DNA of 64,000 nt from Amorphophallus konjac. Lineage: Eukaryota > Streptophyta > Magnoliopsida > Alismatales > Araceae. The stretch spans positions 85,076,559-85,140,558 of the forward strand of contig CM040117.1 in NCBI GenBank assembly GCA_022559845.1, in the 5' to 3' direction. Shown here piece by piece: positions 34,538-45,715 of this stretch (positions are counted from its first letter, which is position 1; each line of letters opens with the position of its first letter). Below the pieces are notes generated by a model. The model was not told where the DNA came from. It ran no database searches and worked only from the letters and a program-made list of their open reading frames with translations. Position numbers and translations under genes: made by a program.

Positions 34538-34773
34538 TTTTAGTTAGGGTTTGAAGATTAGATCGATTCTAGAGTCCTTAATTTGCCATAATCTAATCCC
34601 CAAGAGTCCTTAGTAATGTTATAACTCTTCCCAAGTTGATCTCTAGTGGATAAGATCTCAAAGTTTTAATCTTTTTACTCGTTCTTTCTTTCACGGAACT
34701 AACAGGGTGTAACGCGTCTAGCCTGGTGCGTTACAAGCATGTGACGGTCGCATGATGGACTGTTACATTCAAC

Positions 34774-34942
34774 GTATATTAGAGTTGTTTTATATCAGGG
34801 GCAACACCGACTCATTCTTAAACCAGGGGCAACAACTGTTAAACAAAAAGCGAGAAGGTTCCACCCGCAAATGGCCTTGAGGATAAAGGAAGAAGTTGAT
34901 AAATTGCACAAGGCCAGGTATATTAGAGTTGTTTTATATCAG
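34774..34942 (+). repeat. 25 bp exact direct duplication at the insertion border
   Basis: A 25 bp sequence within the RT coding region (34918-34942, coding YIRVVLYQ) occurs again unchanged at 34774-34798, right beside the solo-LTR fragment. The bases between also repeat GGGGCAACA. This looks like filler DNA copied from nearby during break repair. Confidence 0.75.
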
Positions 34943-36030
34943 CAATGGGTGGCGAACATAGTCCCGGTAATGAAGAAAGATGGAAAAATTTGGATTTGTA
35001 TCGATTTCAGGGACTTAAATAAGGCATGTCCAAAAGATGATTTCCCGCTTCCGCACATTGACGTGTTAGTAGACAACACAGCTGGGTATGAGGCCCTCTC
35101 ATTCATGGATGTATATTCTGGTTACAATCAAATCCGTCTTGCTCCCGAGGATCAAGAGAAGACCTCTTTCACCACTCCCTGGGGCACGTACTGCTATGTC
35201 GTTATGCCATTCGGATTAAAGAATGCCGGTGCCACGTAACAGCGGGCAATGATGGCCATCTTCCATGACATGATGCATGTGTATATGGAAGCCTATGTGG
35301 ACGATATCCTGGTGAAGTCGAGGTCCAAAGAAGAACACCCCGCCATTTTAGCCAAGGTGTTGCAAAGGGCTAGGGAGTACAAACTGAAAATGAATCCAAA
35401 GAAATGCATATTTGGAGTTGCGTCAGGGAATTTTTTTGGGTTTATAGTTAGTAAACGGGGGATCCAGATTGATCCAAATAAAGTTAAGGCCGTTATGGAG
35501 ATGCCGCCGCCTAAGAACATCACTGAGCTCAGAGGTCTGATTGGGCGCTTGCAATTCATTAGAAGGTTCATATGTCAACATTCGCAGCGATGCCGCCCAT
35601 TCTTTGAATTGTTGAAGGCGGGAGCCAAGTTTGAATGGAACGAACAATGTCAGAAGGCCTACGAGGATCTTAAGGTTTATCTTTCTAATCCCCCGGTTCT
35701 GCAACCACCCGTCCCTGGGAAACCCCTGATCTTGTACATTTCTGTCATTGAGGACTCCCTAGGAGCTATCCTGGCTCAGGTGGATGATGAAGGAAGGGAA
35801 AGGGCGGCATACTACCTTTCGAGGTTGTTCAATCCTGCTGAATCTAAGTACACTGCCATGGAGAAGACCTACGCAGCATTAGTATGGGTAGCTCAGAAAC
35901 TTAAACAACATTTTCCCACCCACGAGGTTAAACTGATCTCTAGAATGGACCCCATTCGTTACCTCTTAGAAAAATCTATCATTTCTAGCCTATTAGCTCG
36001 CTGGCAGAGCTTTCTTTCCCAATTTGATAT
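34810..36030 (+). pseudogene. rt-rh: Tat-lineage reverse transcriptase and RNase H, broken
   Basis: RT motifs: MALRIKEEVDKLHKARYI, WICIDFRDLNKACPKDDFPL, FMDVYSGYNQI, VVMPFGLKNAGAT and the catalytic YVDD (about 35298). RNase H follows (from about 35700) with LGAILAQVDDEG, AAYYLSR, YTAMEKTYAALVWVAQKL. There is one in-frame TAA at 35237-35239 where Tyr is expected in the family pattern AT-Y-QRAM, a single-base change. The frame ends because element A is inserted at 36031, in the RNase H to archaeal RNase H connection; it resumes in coding phase at 52119 after the GATAT duplication. Confidence 0.92.
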
Positions 36031-36132
36031 TGTAGCACCCCGAATAAAATTACATAGAATAAGTCTCCGATAATAAAATTTCAAATATATATATAAGTGA
36101 AGAGGCCTAAATAAATTTAAAAATGTACAACT

Positions 36133-36166
<34 letters not shown>

Positions 36167-36261
36167 TAATAGAAAATAGAATGAAAAACAAGTCAAAAAG
36201 GAAATGAATAATAAATAGCCTAACTCAAACCCTTGAAGGGCCAAATGGGCCTTATGGGCTA

Positions 36262-36333
<72 letters not shown>

Positions 36334-37663
36334 TTTTTGTTTCAAACTCCAAATCCTCCAACCCTTTTTTAATACTAGAGATACATGGGCTAAAAAAAAC
36401 CCTTAAAACATCACTAATGGGCCTCATGAATTGATAACAAAGGTGGGCTTAGGGATGGGTTTTATAAATATATATATATATATATGTATATTAATATATG
36501 AATATGTGTGTTAATTGTAGGGGGGGTTTTTCGTAATACACAAACAGCCGAAGCTGTGTTCGACTAGGAAAGGGGGATTCTGTGAAGGGGCGGCTACAGA
36601 TATAGATGGGGAGATTAAGAAGGGTTATTCCAAAGCCTTTTAGGATTTCATACACGGGAAGCTTAATCCCATTAGGATACCAAGCCCCCCACAGGATCGC
36701 ATTCACTATAAATAACCCTTCCACCGATCGAGCCTTTGCTGCCTCCGACGTGCTGCTACTATAGAAACGAATAGACATCTTTGCTGCTCGGAGAAGAAGT
36801 CCAACCTCCTCTTCCATTTCATCCTCCTGCTGTTGCGGTTGTAGTTGCGGTTACTCTCTCACGTTTGAAGCAGTTGCAGTGCCGCTGCTGCTATTCATCT
36901 TTTTCTAGCATCTTTGTGCTACAGTCGCTGCCACTGCTAGTAATTACAGTTACTTCAAATGTCTAGCTCTTTCACTCGCTTGTTCGTCGTCCCAATTAAC
37001 CCAGAAGATAGGTGTTCTCTCTGACAGCTAAACTCAATTAATAAGGATAATACATACTCCTATGATCATAACAACATGCTTATATCTCATGTTCGAGTTC
37101 ATAGTCTCAAATTTCTCGTAGGTCTTCTCGATATCAAGCTAAAGCAATTAATATTAAACCTTAATATAACCTCTGCATGTGTATACCATATTCTTTTGAT
37201 GCATCCGTAGGTGTTCTCTCTTCATGCCAAAGATTATAATTAGATTAAACCACACATGATATTTCTACATGATTTTACTACATGATTTTTTTCGTGTTTT
37301 GGTTTAATACTATAGAAGTTAGTTATGGAGTTTTCGCCTTAATAGCTTGTTCGTGGGTATCGGAGTCTCTTTTGGCCATGAAAATTTATGGGCGTACTAG
37401 TGGGATGGAGATCGAGATAGTGAGAGTGGTTGCACCATTTTTTGTGCCTTCTATCTGAAGATCCCCCTTCTCTCAACGAAAAATTATTTTGAACGTCCAA
37501 TTAGGTAGAGTTTTTCGAGCCCGTCATTTCGATATATAGAATGCGTGATTCCGACGTGTATACGTCGAGAACCTGAGGTTTGAAGAAGGTAACACATTTG
37601 ATATATAAATGACGACAAGCTTACTGTCGTCAAATCCATTTGACGACATAACGCAAAGTTGTT

Positions 37664-37718
<55 letters not shown>

Positions 37719-39209
37719 TGTAATTATATCTTTAAAAATTCATATCTATTAAAATGTAACAGAAAATTTTAAAAATTATATATCTGAAATTCTCATATTT
37801 TTCTCCTAATTATCATATATTTTATTTCTCTAAATTATTTTAAATAATTAAATATGTCTTTAAATATATATATTTGAAATTATTCAATTAAATAGATATT
37901 AACGTGAATTCTTGTTAAATAAATTAAGTTGAAAATCATAGAATTAACGTCCCTCCAAGTGGACGCTAATTAATAAATGACACTACACACGAACGTCAAT
38001 TAAATAAGTTTATTTAATTATAATTAATTATAGAATTAGATGGACGTGAATTCTATAATTAGTGCATTCATATTTTCACTGTTTTCTTCCGGTTTTGACT
38101 CATACCTCGGGTCTTTCCTCCGTTGGACATTCCGTTCCTTCGGACTGGCAAGTTAGTCATTGGGACCTCCGTAAGTCTCCGCTAGCCTTGGATTCCCTCA
38201 AGGCAGCCGAGCTGGTTGTACCCTAAAAACCTCGGGATCCGATCCGTGTCACTTTAGTTTTCCGTTAGTCTTGACACTCTACTCCGTTTGGATTCTTCTT
38301 GTCATCAATTCGAGAACATAACCCTTTGACTCTGTATTTGGCCAAATTTGATTCTGAAACATTAAGGGCTGTGGGTCCGCGACTTTTCAGTACCAGGTAG
38401 GACGAAAGTCCAATTCTGTAAACCATGGTAATTCTGGGTGTGGCATTGCACCAAAATCTGTACATCTGTTATATTCTGTTATTCTGTTATATCTGTTATT
38501 CTGCAAACTCTGTTAATTCTGTTAAATCTGTTATTCTGATAATTTGTTGCTTGGTTATTTTGATAATTTAGATATTCTGCTAGATTGCTTATATTTATTG
38601 GAACTCTATTATATTCTGGATAATTCTGAAGTTATGTTCATCTAAGTATCTGTCCTTGTTATATTCTGATAACTTGTCCTTAACTCTGCATGAGAAATTC
38701 ATCCCTATTTCTCTTGAGCTCGTAACTACCTTTGGCCTTGATATCCATCATTTATGTTAGATAGATTGTCATGATTTTGAGGTTATATCATTTCATGCAT
38801 TGCATAGTCATGAACATGATTAAAATTGACTAATCACTTATATTCTGCTTGATGAGAGATGTAATTCCTACAGAGCGTTTTCGCTCACCCAATTCATCTT
38901 AACGTTTTTCAGGTATTGATGTCGATGACAACCAATCTGATGGGGAAGGGCAAGAGTGATGAGTGCATTGGTGAATCAAGTCGATGTCTTTTATTTTCTT
39001 GAGTCCCGTCCGGTTATTGAGTCTTTTTCATTTACTTATGTAAATTGAGTCAAAGATGTAATATTCACTTTCTGATATTAATAAGGTTTATATTTTGTCA
39101 ATATTGTCTAGTCGTGTGTTCATGTCTTATGATTGCTCTGATTATTCATGACTGTTTGCTGCCACATTTCGAGCAATGCGTTCTGCTGCTATCGGTTCGG
39201 GAAGTGATA
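36031..39209 (+). repeat. 5' LTR of element A
   Basis: 3179 bp, TGTAGCACCCCG to GAAGTGATA; the terminal CA of the partner is TA here. TATA box CTATAAATA at 36705-36713. It holds long TA microsatellites at 36138-36163, 36268-36330, 36468-36486 and 37666-37716, longer than in the 3' LTR, and a copy of the hairpin module at 38130-38222. Confidence 0.92.
38130..38222 (+). other. Shared hairpin module, copy 4 (LTR of element A)
   Basis: GGACCTCCGTAAGTCTCC, then stem GCCTTG (38185-38190) and CAAGGC (38199-38204) around loop GATTCCCT, then GGTTGTACC. The longest stem of the set, six perfect pairs. The 3' LTR copy is 51048-51140. Confidence 0.85.
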
Positions 39210-39213
39210 GAAG

Positions 39214-39231
39214 TGGTATCAGAGCCAGGTT
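39214..39231 (+). promoter_or_regulatory. Primer binding site of element A, tRNA-iMet
   Basis: TGGTATCAGAGCCAGGTT lies 4 bases after the LTR, an exact match to the usual initiator-tRNA-Met site. Confidence 0.9.
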
Positions 39232-39447
39232 ATATTAAACCCTAGGTCTTGACTATAGGTTGCCATAAGTTCTAGGTTCAACCCCATTATTGTCCAGTGA
39301 GATTGGGTAGAACCTTGGGTTACGAGCTAAAAATGAATTATAATACTAATAATATCAGCTTATGAAAATATCTTAGTAAAATTTCACGAGAATTACTTGA
39401 TAATCTTACATGAATTATTTGTGTCTTGTAGAACTAGATAGATAACA

Positions 39448-40296
39448 ATGGCCGCCGAGCGTGCCCAATGGCGTAAAATGCAAAGGACGGTATAAGGTTT
39501 GACTCAGGCTCTTCAACGGGTAGCCGAGGGTGGAGCCAATCGTGGAGCTGGAGAGTTGGAACGTGAGTTTTGGAGTCTCAATCCCCCTAGATTTAGTGGA
39601 ACCCCTGATCCCGACAGGGCGGAAGATTGGACCAAGGAGATAGAAAGAATCTTTCGGGTGATGCAATGTTCGGACCAAGATAGGGTCCTTTTAGCAACAT
39701 TTTAACTAGAGAAGGATGCAAGGGCATGGTGGGAGTCCGTAGAAGCCACTCTGCCAAACATTCAAGTAACTTGGGTAGAATTTTTAGAACACTTCAACGA
39801 GAAGTATTTCTCGGAGAGAATTCGGGAGAGAAAGGCGGGAGAGTTCGCTTCACTTAAACAAAGAAGTATGTCCGTAGTCGAATATGACGCTCAGTTCTCG
39901 AGGTTGTCTCGATTAAGACTGTAATATATACCCCAATTGGCACCAATGGATATTCAATCATATGCTGAGATGGTGAAGAGAGCTCAATTACTGGAGGATG
40001 ATATGGAGTTGTCCGACAAGGTCAAAGGGAGAATGGAAAAGAAGAACCGGGTTAATGGAAACAAGAGACCCACTAATGGGAATGGAGTTCTGAATGGCAA
40101 GAAGCCTAAAGAAGAGAAGTGTAAGCATTGTGGCAATGAAGGTCATCAAACAGAGAAGTGTCACTGGAAGAACGGAGCTTGTTTTCGTTGTGGAAGCCAA
40201 GAACATAAGGTAGCCAACTGTCCCCTTCCAAAAGATCAACCTCAGCAGGCAAAGGTCATAATAAAGAGCGACGTCAAGGACAATTGCAAGCAATAA
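39448..40296 (+). pseudogene. gag: Gag of element A, Tekay/Del-like, with three stops
   Basis: A single frame of 282 codons from ATG 39448 to TAA 40294-40296. The capsid part has FWSLNPPRFSG, DPDRAEDWTKEIERIF, ARAWWESV, VEFLEHFNEKYFSE and SVVEYDAQFSRLSR, the pattern of Tekay/Del Gag. Two CX2CX4HX4C zinc knuckles lie near 40120-40225 (CKHCGNEGHQTEKC, CFRCGSQEHKVANC). In-frame stops are at 39493, 39703 and 39922; no frameshift. The protein would bind and package RNA in particles. With LTRs so alike, the stops may have preceded this insertion, meaning the copy moved on Gag supplied by others. Confidence 0.9.
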
Positions 40297-40345
40297 GAAG
40301 AATCAAACTTGCTAGCAATGAAGTAGCTGCAGGTGCCCCTTTAAC

Positions 40346-40776
40346 TGATGAGGGCATCCCTTGCCCCTCCACATTTTCTCCGGACTCGGATTGTTCATCG
40401 GCAAGCGCCATTATGTTAGTCATGTATTTTTGAGTCTAGTCATGTAATCTTCACATTTTCTTTGAGTCAATATCATGTAATTTTCCCTTTATTTGAGTCA
40501 TGTACCTAGGTTGTTGAGTCATTTTCCTAAGTATCGAGTCATTATGTTGGTTTGATAGGTTATTGGGCCCATCTCATTGGGCTAGGCCCATGGATGCCCC
40601 CCCTTCCCTTCGGTTATTAGTCATTGTGTCTTTTGTTAGGGTCCTTTGTGAAAAAGTCATGTGCCTATAAATAGGCCACCCCACTCCTCATATGTAACAA
40701 CTTATGCATGAATATTGAATTCCAGATATACTCCAAATCCCTCTAGCCTTCTCTCTCAATATCTCTCTCTCTCTCA

Positions 40777-40813
<37 letters not shown>

Positions 40814-43109
40814 CCCCAATTTTCGGAATTTTCTCTCTCCTCCCCATTTACCTCTCATTAACTCCCCTCCCCTCATTCAATCACCTTCCCAACCACCCCA
40901 TCTCCCACCTACCCCATTTAAACCTCTCCCCTTCCCCATAACCCTCTTTATTCCACCCCCTAGTCCCAAGAGAGCTCCACCCAATCCCCACTCCACCTTC
41001 CAACCCCCAACTACCCATTTCCCTTCCCCAAACCTCACTCCACCTTCCCAAGACACCTCTTCCCATCCCCAAGACCACCATTGATCACTCCCCATCAAAG
41101 AAAATTCAAACTCACATTCCCTCCACCCACTTGTGCCTCCCTCACAGCCCAAATTCGTAGCTCCTCTCTCACCCTCTGAAAACACCCCATTCCAGACCCC
41201 ATTCTCCCTCTCCCACACCTTAGAACACCCCCTCCTAGGCCCCCTCACAACTAGGGGTCACTCCCACACCTATTCACCCCCATTTCCACTTCCATTTACC
41301 CCATTTCTCCCACCACCTTCCACCTACAGTTCGTAGGTTGCAGGTGGCAGAAGTCCAGCGACTTGAAGAAGGTGTCACATCGTCATCCTAAGGTTTCTGA
41401 AGGCGCTTCATACATCGTTGGAATTGTCTTTGAGTCCTCTTTCCAACAGAGGTGGTCCCGCATCCATCCGAGGTCGGAGCTATCCGCAGGAGCTGATCTC
41501 CCACGACTGCGCAGAAGACCCCAGGCAGAGAACCAGAGCGAGATTGGAAGCCCGACCACGATGAACCTTTTGGGATTCAGATCAAGTATTCTTCAGAAAC
41601 GTTCTTCCCTCTCAAGTCCTCTTTCATCCTCAAGAAGCAGAGCTGCATTTGGACATCGGCATCTCAAGTTACAAATTTGCTACTCCAAGTGTGTCAGGTC
41701 AGTTTACAGGAGCCAGAACCGACACCCCTCTACTCATCTGATCGTCCCGGTCTTCTCCGACATCTTCCGACGTCGCCGTCGGTGCCGACAGAAAGAAGAC
41801 TCGGCTACGGTTCCAACGGTTCAGGTCTCGCCTCAATCAGAGCTCGTTAGAGATCGTGGCACCCTCTGCAACCAGCCACATTGATCTGCACCAGACAGAG
41901 GCAGAATCAATCAGTCCGGTCCCAGACTCTGCCACGGCCAGCTCATGAAGGCTCTGAGCGCTAATTTTAGAGGGAAGAAACTACTTCAAGCTAGCGGCCA
42001 CCTCCAAGAAGAAGGGACTCAATCGGCCACCGGAACCCTCTGCTCCAATTTTCTTCGTCGGAGACGGCAGACTGCCCCCTGTGGTCCCAGGTTAGACCAG
42101 TCCTCACTCCTCCGGTTACCCCTCTCTCCACCGACATCGGATCGCATCCCCGTCAACTCCGGCTCGAAGCTACCCCGACCACGATCGCATCACCGCCAGT
42201 TTCATTCCAATCGGAGTCCGGGAGAGCCCACAGTGACTTCTGCAACCTGCTGCATCAGTTCGGTACCCGCCAGAGACCAGACGCTGCTGTCCTGTTCCAG
42301 TCGCCGGCGCGGTCAGCCCCGAGTATCAAAGCTTCCCCAAAAATTCAAGCTTCATCCTCTGTCAGTTGGGAAACTTTTGGCGCTGGTCTCGTCAAGATCC
42401 GAGTTCCGTGGAACCCGTGGCAGCACCGTCTCCGACTGTCTGTCCAGTGAACCTGAAGCAGGGCAGAACCGGTGGAGCTCGGGAGGTCAAGTTTCATTGC
42501 GTAATCCCCAACCCGCTTGGCCGGCTGAAGGCCCCTCCCTGCGTGGAGGTAGTTTTGGATGTAATTAACTTAATCCCCACCCCAAGATCATCCCTCCTGC
42601 GAGAGGCGTAGTGTTGTACTCTTTACACTTTCAGGTTGAAGCGACACCGACGCGGCGTGCGGGTACATACCCTCGCCTCCCCGCTCGCCCCCGTCTCCGG
42701 CCGGAGTCGGCGTCTTCACGCCGGCTAGGTGAGCTCCTGAACATCCCTCATTGCTGTATTGGACTTGCTTAGCTTAGTATTGCTATAGTTACTCCGTCGG
42801 CGGTAAGAGAGTGTCCGATTTTACATTGCCACCAAATTGAGTGACCACCGCGGGCGAGTTGAGAGTGAATCCACTTAACCCACACCCTTGGTGTGTTGGC
42901 CGCCCATGATTTGGGCATCCTAGGCCCATTTTGGGTTCTCCCCAAGCTTGCCAACCCTTGGAGCCTCATGGTCCCACCTCGGACCCTCTCCAACATCGCC
43001 TAGTTGCCTTCGGGCCCTAGTGTGTGCCATACGGGTGAGCTCACTAGTGTGAGTCCGCTGCTCAAACTTGAATGCTTGCAAAATAGGTCCAAGGTCAGGT
43101 TTTACATCA
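40346..43109 (+). repeat. 5' LTR of element B
   Basis: 2764 bp, TGATGAGGGC to TTACATCA. The TATA box CCTATAAATAGG is at 40664-40675, followed by a CT microsatellite (40751-40812) and a C-rich leader. Long ORFs in it (for example 41363-41884, 41945-42568) are partly altered by indels in the 3' LTR and are taken as chance frames in GC-rich DNA. Confidence 0.92.
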
Positions 43110-43111
43110 AG

Positions 43112-43128
43112 TGGTATCAGAGCAAGTT
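43112..43128 (+). promoter_or_regulatory. Primer binding site of element B, tRNA-iMet
   Basis: TGGTATCAGAGCAAGTT begins 3 bases after the LTR end. Confidence 0.9.
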
Positions 43129-43210
43129 CACAACTTGTCTCTATCAAGTTGGTCCTAGGGCATGTCTATGCATTTAGAGTCTTCAAGTGCATCACTCTTG
43201 TCCCCCTAGT

Positions 43211-45715
43211 ATGGCCACCTCATATCGACCTTACCAATCGGCCCACTCCATAAGTCCAAGCCACCAAGAGATGCCTACCACTAACACCCATAACTTCCCT
43301 GGCCATGTCAACTACTTCATGAAAGCCTTGACCTATGCCAATGAGCGGCTTGATAACATATCGGGCCGACTCAACCAACTTGGAGAAAATAGGCCCGCCC
43401 CAAGGACAGACGATAGAATGGTCCCTTTCCCACTTCCCACCTTTGATGGAACCTCTCCTAGAGAATATTTAGATTGGGAAGCTACAATGGACCAATACTT
43501 CACTTGGTATCATATATCCGAGGATGAGAAGGCATTGGTTGCCAAAATGCAACTTACCAAACGGGCGGAAACTTATTGGATGCAAATTGTCGGGCTAAAG
43601 ATACTTAGAAGGGAAACTCCCATCACCACTTGGAAGGACATGAAGGAGCAACTTAGAGCAAAATATATGTCCCCTTCCTACCCGGGTTACCAAAATTCGA
43701 GGAGCACTCTCACTCCTCCAAACCCACCCGTCCAAACCCTTACCACTAGAACCCAAGTCTCCAAGGCCTCCACCTCCCCACCTGATCCCATGAGGGCCCC
43801 CACACCCCAACCAAAACCCCCTTCACTAACCTACACTAGTCAAGCCTCTTTAGCCCCCACTTCCACCCCAAATAATCCCAAGGGCAAGAGACCCCTAACC
43901 GACCCAATTCCCTCCATGGTGACCACCACTCATCCAACCCTCACCATTAAAAACCATGTGGACACCGTGTCCACCCCTCCACCAAGGCCCATAATGGCCA
44001 CCATCCCCAAACCCAAAACCCCTCACCCAACTCACCTCCCGCTTCCTACACCAATCTTTCCCCAACCTAGGCCTCCTCTACTTCCCCTTCCGATCCAAGT
44101 CCACCCTTGCCCACCACCCCAAGTGCACCATGCTCCAGCTATCACCAATTCTCCCGCATTAGACCTACCCAACCCATTAACACTAGGAATTGAAACCTCC
44201 ACAACCCTCCACATGGGAGTAGATACTAGTCCGGAACCCATTCCCACCCATAAGGAAGCCCAAGATCACACCAATGGTAAGGAAAAGCCTCAACCCTTTA
44301 CCACTTCAAATAGCCCGGATCCTCAAGAGTCACCCACCTTCACCATGAATGAGCATATACTCCAATGGCTCAAGCAAGGACCCACCCTTCCTAGCTCACC
44401 CCCACCTCTCTCACCTTTGGGATATCCATCCCAAATTGTTCCCCTCCACTCCTATCACACCACAATCCAATCCTACTATGAGGTAGAAGATTGGGATGAT
44501 CTCCTCAAAGGTCTAAAGTGGCAATCAGACTTGACTTCTTTATTGGCCCTAGGAGCGGACCAACCCAAGAGCCTTAACCTCATCCATCCATGCATTGGGT
44601 CTATCTCCTCGGTTTGCACTATTGGTTGCTACACTAGTGACATCCTTTTCCTTCTCCCCATAGTGGAAGAGCCCATCCTGGTCCACTCCCCTTCCATTGT
44701 GATTCCTAAAACCTTGACCAACCAGCCCACCCCATACACCGGCCCAACCATTCCACTAGAAGAAGACGACTCATCACCTTTTGAGGACCTTGAGGACATG
44801 GAGCCCCTTGGTAACCCACTTTATGATCCCTATGATCCATTCCAATGGGAGTCAAGGAACCCGAGTAACCCAACCACCTTAACTACCACCTACCTTTCCC
44901 TACCCCAACCCACCATGTTTGATCCAATCCACCCCATCCCAGACCCGGGTTACACCATGGGAACCATGACTTTGGGTGGTATACACCTAGGGATCGAGGA
45001 AGTGCCCCATCTCATGATATCCACCTCTCTAGACCCCTTCGACACATTCCAATGGAAGTCCAAAGGCCCACACATAGGAGACATCTTTGTCACAAGAGTG
45101 CATAAGTCTTGGCATACAACACCACTTGGCATGATTCATAAGTCGGGTACATTCATTTACATCACCCACATGTCAAGTAGGAAGCATAAGTGGACCATAT
45201 TTGGATGTATTGCCCCACCCTCATTCATCATGAGTCTTAAGTATGAGAGGAGCATACATGGATGTCCGGGTCCCCCGACATTTGTCATACCCATGCATAA
45301 AAGGTTCACCTATGGATGTCCCGGCCCCCCTGAGTCTGTCACAATCTTCATAGCATCAAAGCATGATCGATCTACATGTGGCTGCCCCGGACCACCTTTG
45401 CATACCAAACATTGCCCACTCACATCGCATCATCAAGCATGGCATATGCATCCAAGCACATATCAAGCAACAAGCGGTGATATTCACAACAAGCGAGCAA
45501 AAACTCATGAGCGCCACTTGGAATTCCAAGTTGGTAACTTGACGATGATGACTTTGGAGTGGCTCTACCCCAGGGTCACCTCCAAATTGAGGGCACAAGG
45601 ACTTGGACCTTGCCAAGTTCCGAGTGGCTTTGGCAACTTGGCTTATGGGTTGAACTTTCAAAAAGGGTTTTGGGATTCTCCCCATTTCTCATGTGGCGGA
45701 TCTAACACCTTATAA
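43211..45715 (+). CDS. Chimeric Gag / proline-rich / integrase-tail protein, 834 residues
   Basis: One uninterrupted frame. I use ATG 43211 (AGTATGGCC); an in-frame GTG lies 24 bases upstream. Residues ~70-160 are a chromovirus-type capsid start (YLDWEATMDQYFTWYHI, AETYWMQIVGL, TWKDMKEQLRAKYMSPSY), aligning with 11650-11870 in the local chromovirus, but the Gag stops at KYMSPSYPGYQ and lacks the rest of capsid and the zinc knuckle. Residues ~165-660 are Pro/Thr/Ser/His-rich. Residues ~665-735 hold four repeats with GCIAPP or GCPGPP. Residues ~766-834 match, residue by residue in part, the integrase GPY/F tail (HLEFQVGNL, LRAQGLGPCQV, DSPHF). Function unknown; it may be an altered particle protein. 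Confidence 0.8.
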   Translation: MATSYRPYQSAHSISPSHQEMPTTNTHNFPGHVNYFMKALTYANERLDNISGRLNQLGENRPAPRTDDRMVPFPLPTFDGTSPREYLDWEATMDQYFTWYHISEDEKALVAKMQLTKRAETYWMQIVGLKILRRETPITTWKDMKEQLRAKYMSPSYPGYQNSRSTLTPPNPPVQTLTTRTQVSKASTSPPDPMRAPTPQPKPPSLTYTSQASLAPTSTPNNPKGKRPLTDPIPSMVTTTHPTLTIKNHVDTVSTPPPRPIMATIPKPKTPHPTHLPLPTPIFPQPRPPLLPLPIQVHPCPPPQVHHAPAITNSPALDLPNPLTLGIETSTTLHMGVDTSPEPIPTHKEAQDHTNGKEKPQPFTTSNSPDPQESPTFTMNEHILQWLKQGPTLPSSPPPLSPLGYPSQIVPLHSYHTTIQSYYEVEDWDDLLKGLKWQSDLTSLLALGADQPKSLNLIHPCIGSISSVCTIGCYTSDILFLLPIVEEPILVHSPSIVIPKTLTNQPTPYTGPTIPLEEDDSSPFEDLEDMEPLGNPLYDPYDPFQWESRNPSNPTTLTTTYLSLPQPTMFDPIHPIPDPGYTMGTMTLGGIHLGIEEVPHLMISTSLDPFDTFQWKSKGPHIGDIFVTRVHKSWHTTPLGMIHKSGTFIYITHMSSRKHKWTIFGCIAPPSFIMSLKYERSIHGCPGPPTFVIPMHKRFTYGCPGPPESVTIFIASKHDRSTCGCPGPPLHTKHCPLTSHHQAWHMHPSTYQATSGDIHNKRAKTHERHLEFQVGNLTMMTLEWLYPRVTSKLRAQGLGPCQVPSGFGNLAYGLNFQKGFWDSPHFSCGGSNTL

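Larger units (their letters stand above)
31723..34767 (-). mobile_element. Solo-LTR-like fragment on the minus strand
   Basis: On the minus strand it would run from about 34767 (TGTAACAGTCC) to 31723 (GGGGCGTGACA), both typical LTR ends. It has a TATA box at 34525-34537 with a leader after it, no ORF worth calling, and the hairpin module at 33130-33222. No primer site follows its end, so it is not a 5' LTR of a complete element here. Target duplications do not match (GATAG left, TTCAA right). Size and contents resemble the 3.2 kb LTRs of element A, but it is a different family. Confidence 0.7.
32920..34767. repeat. Eleven palindromic units TGTGACGGTC / GGCCGTTACA in three clusters
   Basis: Units of about 27 bp have the form TGTRACGSTC, then about 9 variable bases, then GGNCCGTTACA or close. 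They lie at 32920, 32951, 33019, 33052; 33610, 33641, 33673, 33732, 33764; and 34705, 34740. The two ends are near-perfect inverted repeats, while the centres all differ. All are inside the solo-LTR fragment. Confidence 0.8.

Noticed and set aside
36268..36330. Tyr/Ile repeat protein read through the TA microsatellite
   Set aside because: The frame is created by the (TA)n run in the LTR of element A and changes length between the two LTRs.
40343..40352. CTGATGAG at the start of element B
   Set aside because: It is made by the junction of the target duplication (TTAAC) and the LTR start (TGATGAG); the 3' LTR has ATGATGAG instead.
40877..41248. Gly/Trp-rich minus-strand ORF
   Set aside because: It is the complement of a C-rich LTR leader, with low-complexity composition and no motif.
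41363..42568. ORFs of 173 and 207 codons in the 5' LTR of element B
   Set aside because: They lie in the LTR; the 3' LTR copy carries a stop and an indel in the second frame, so no conserved protein is supported.
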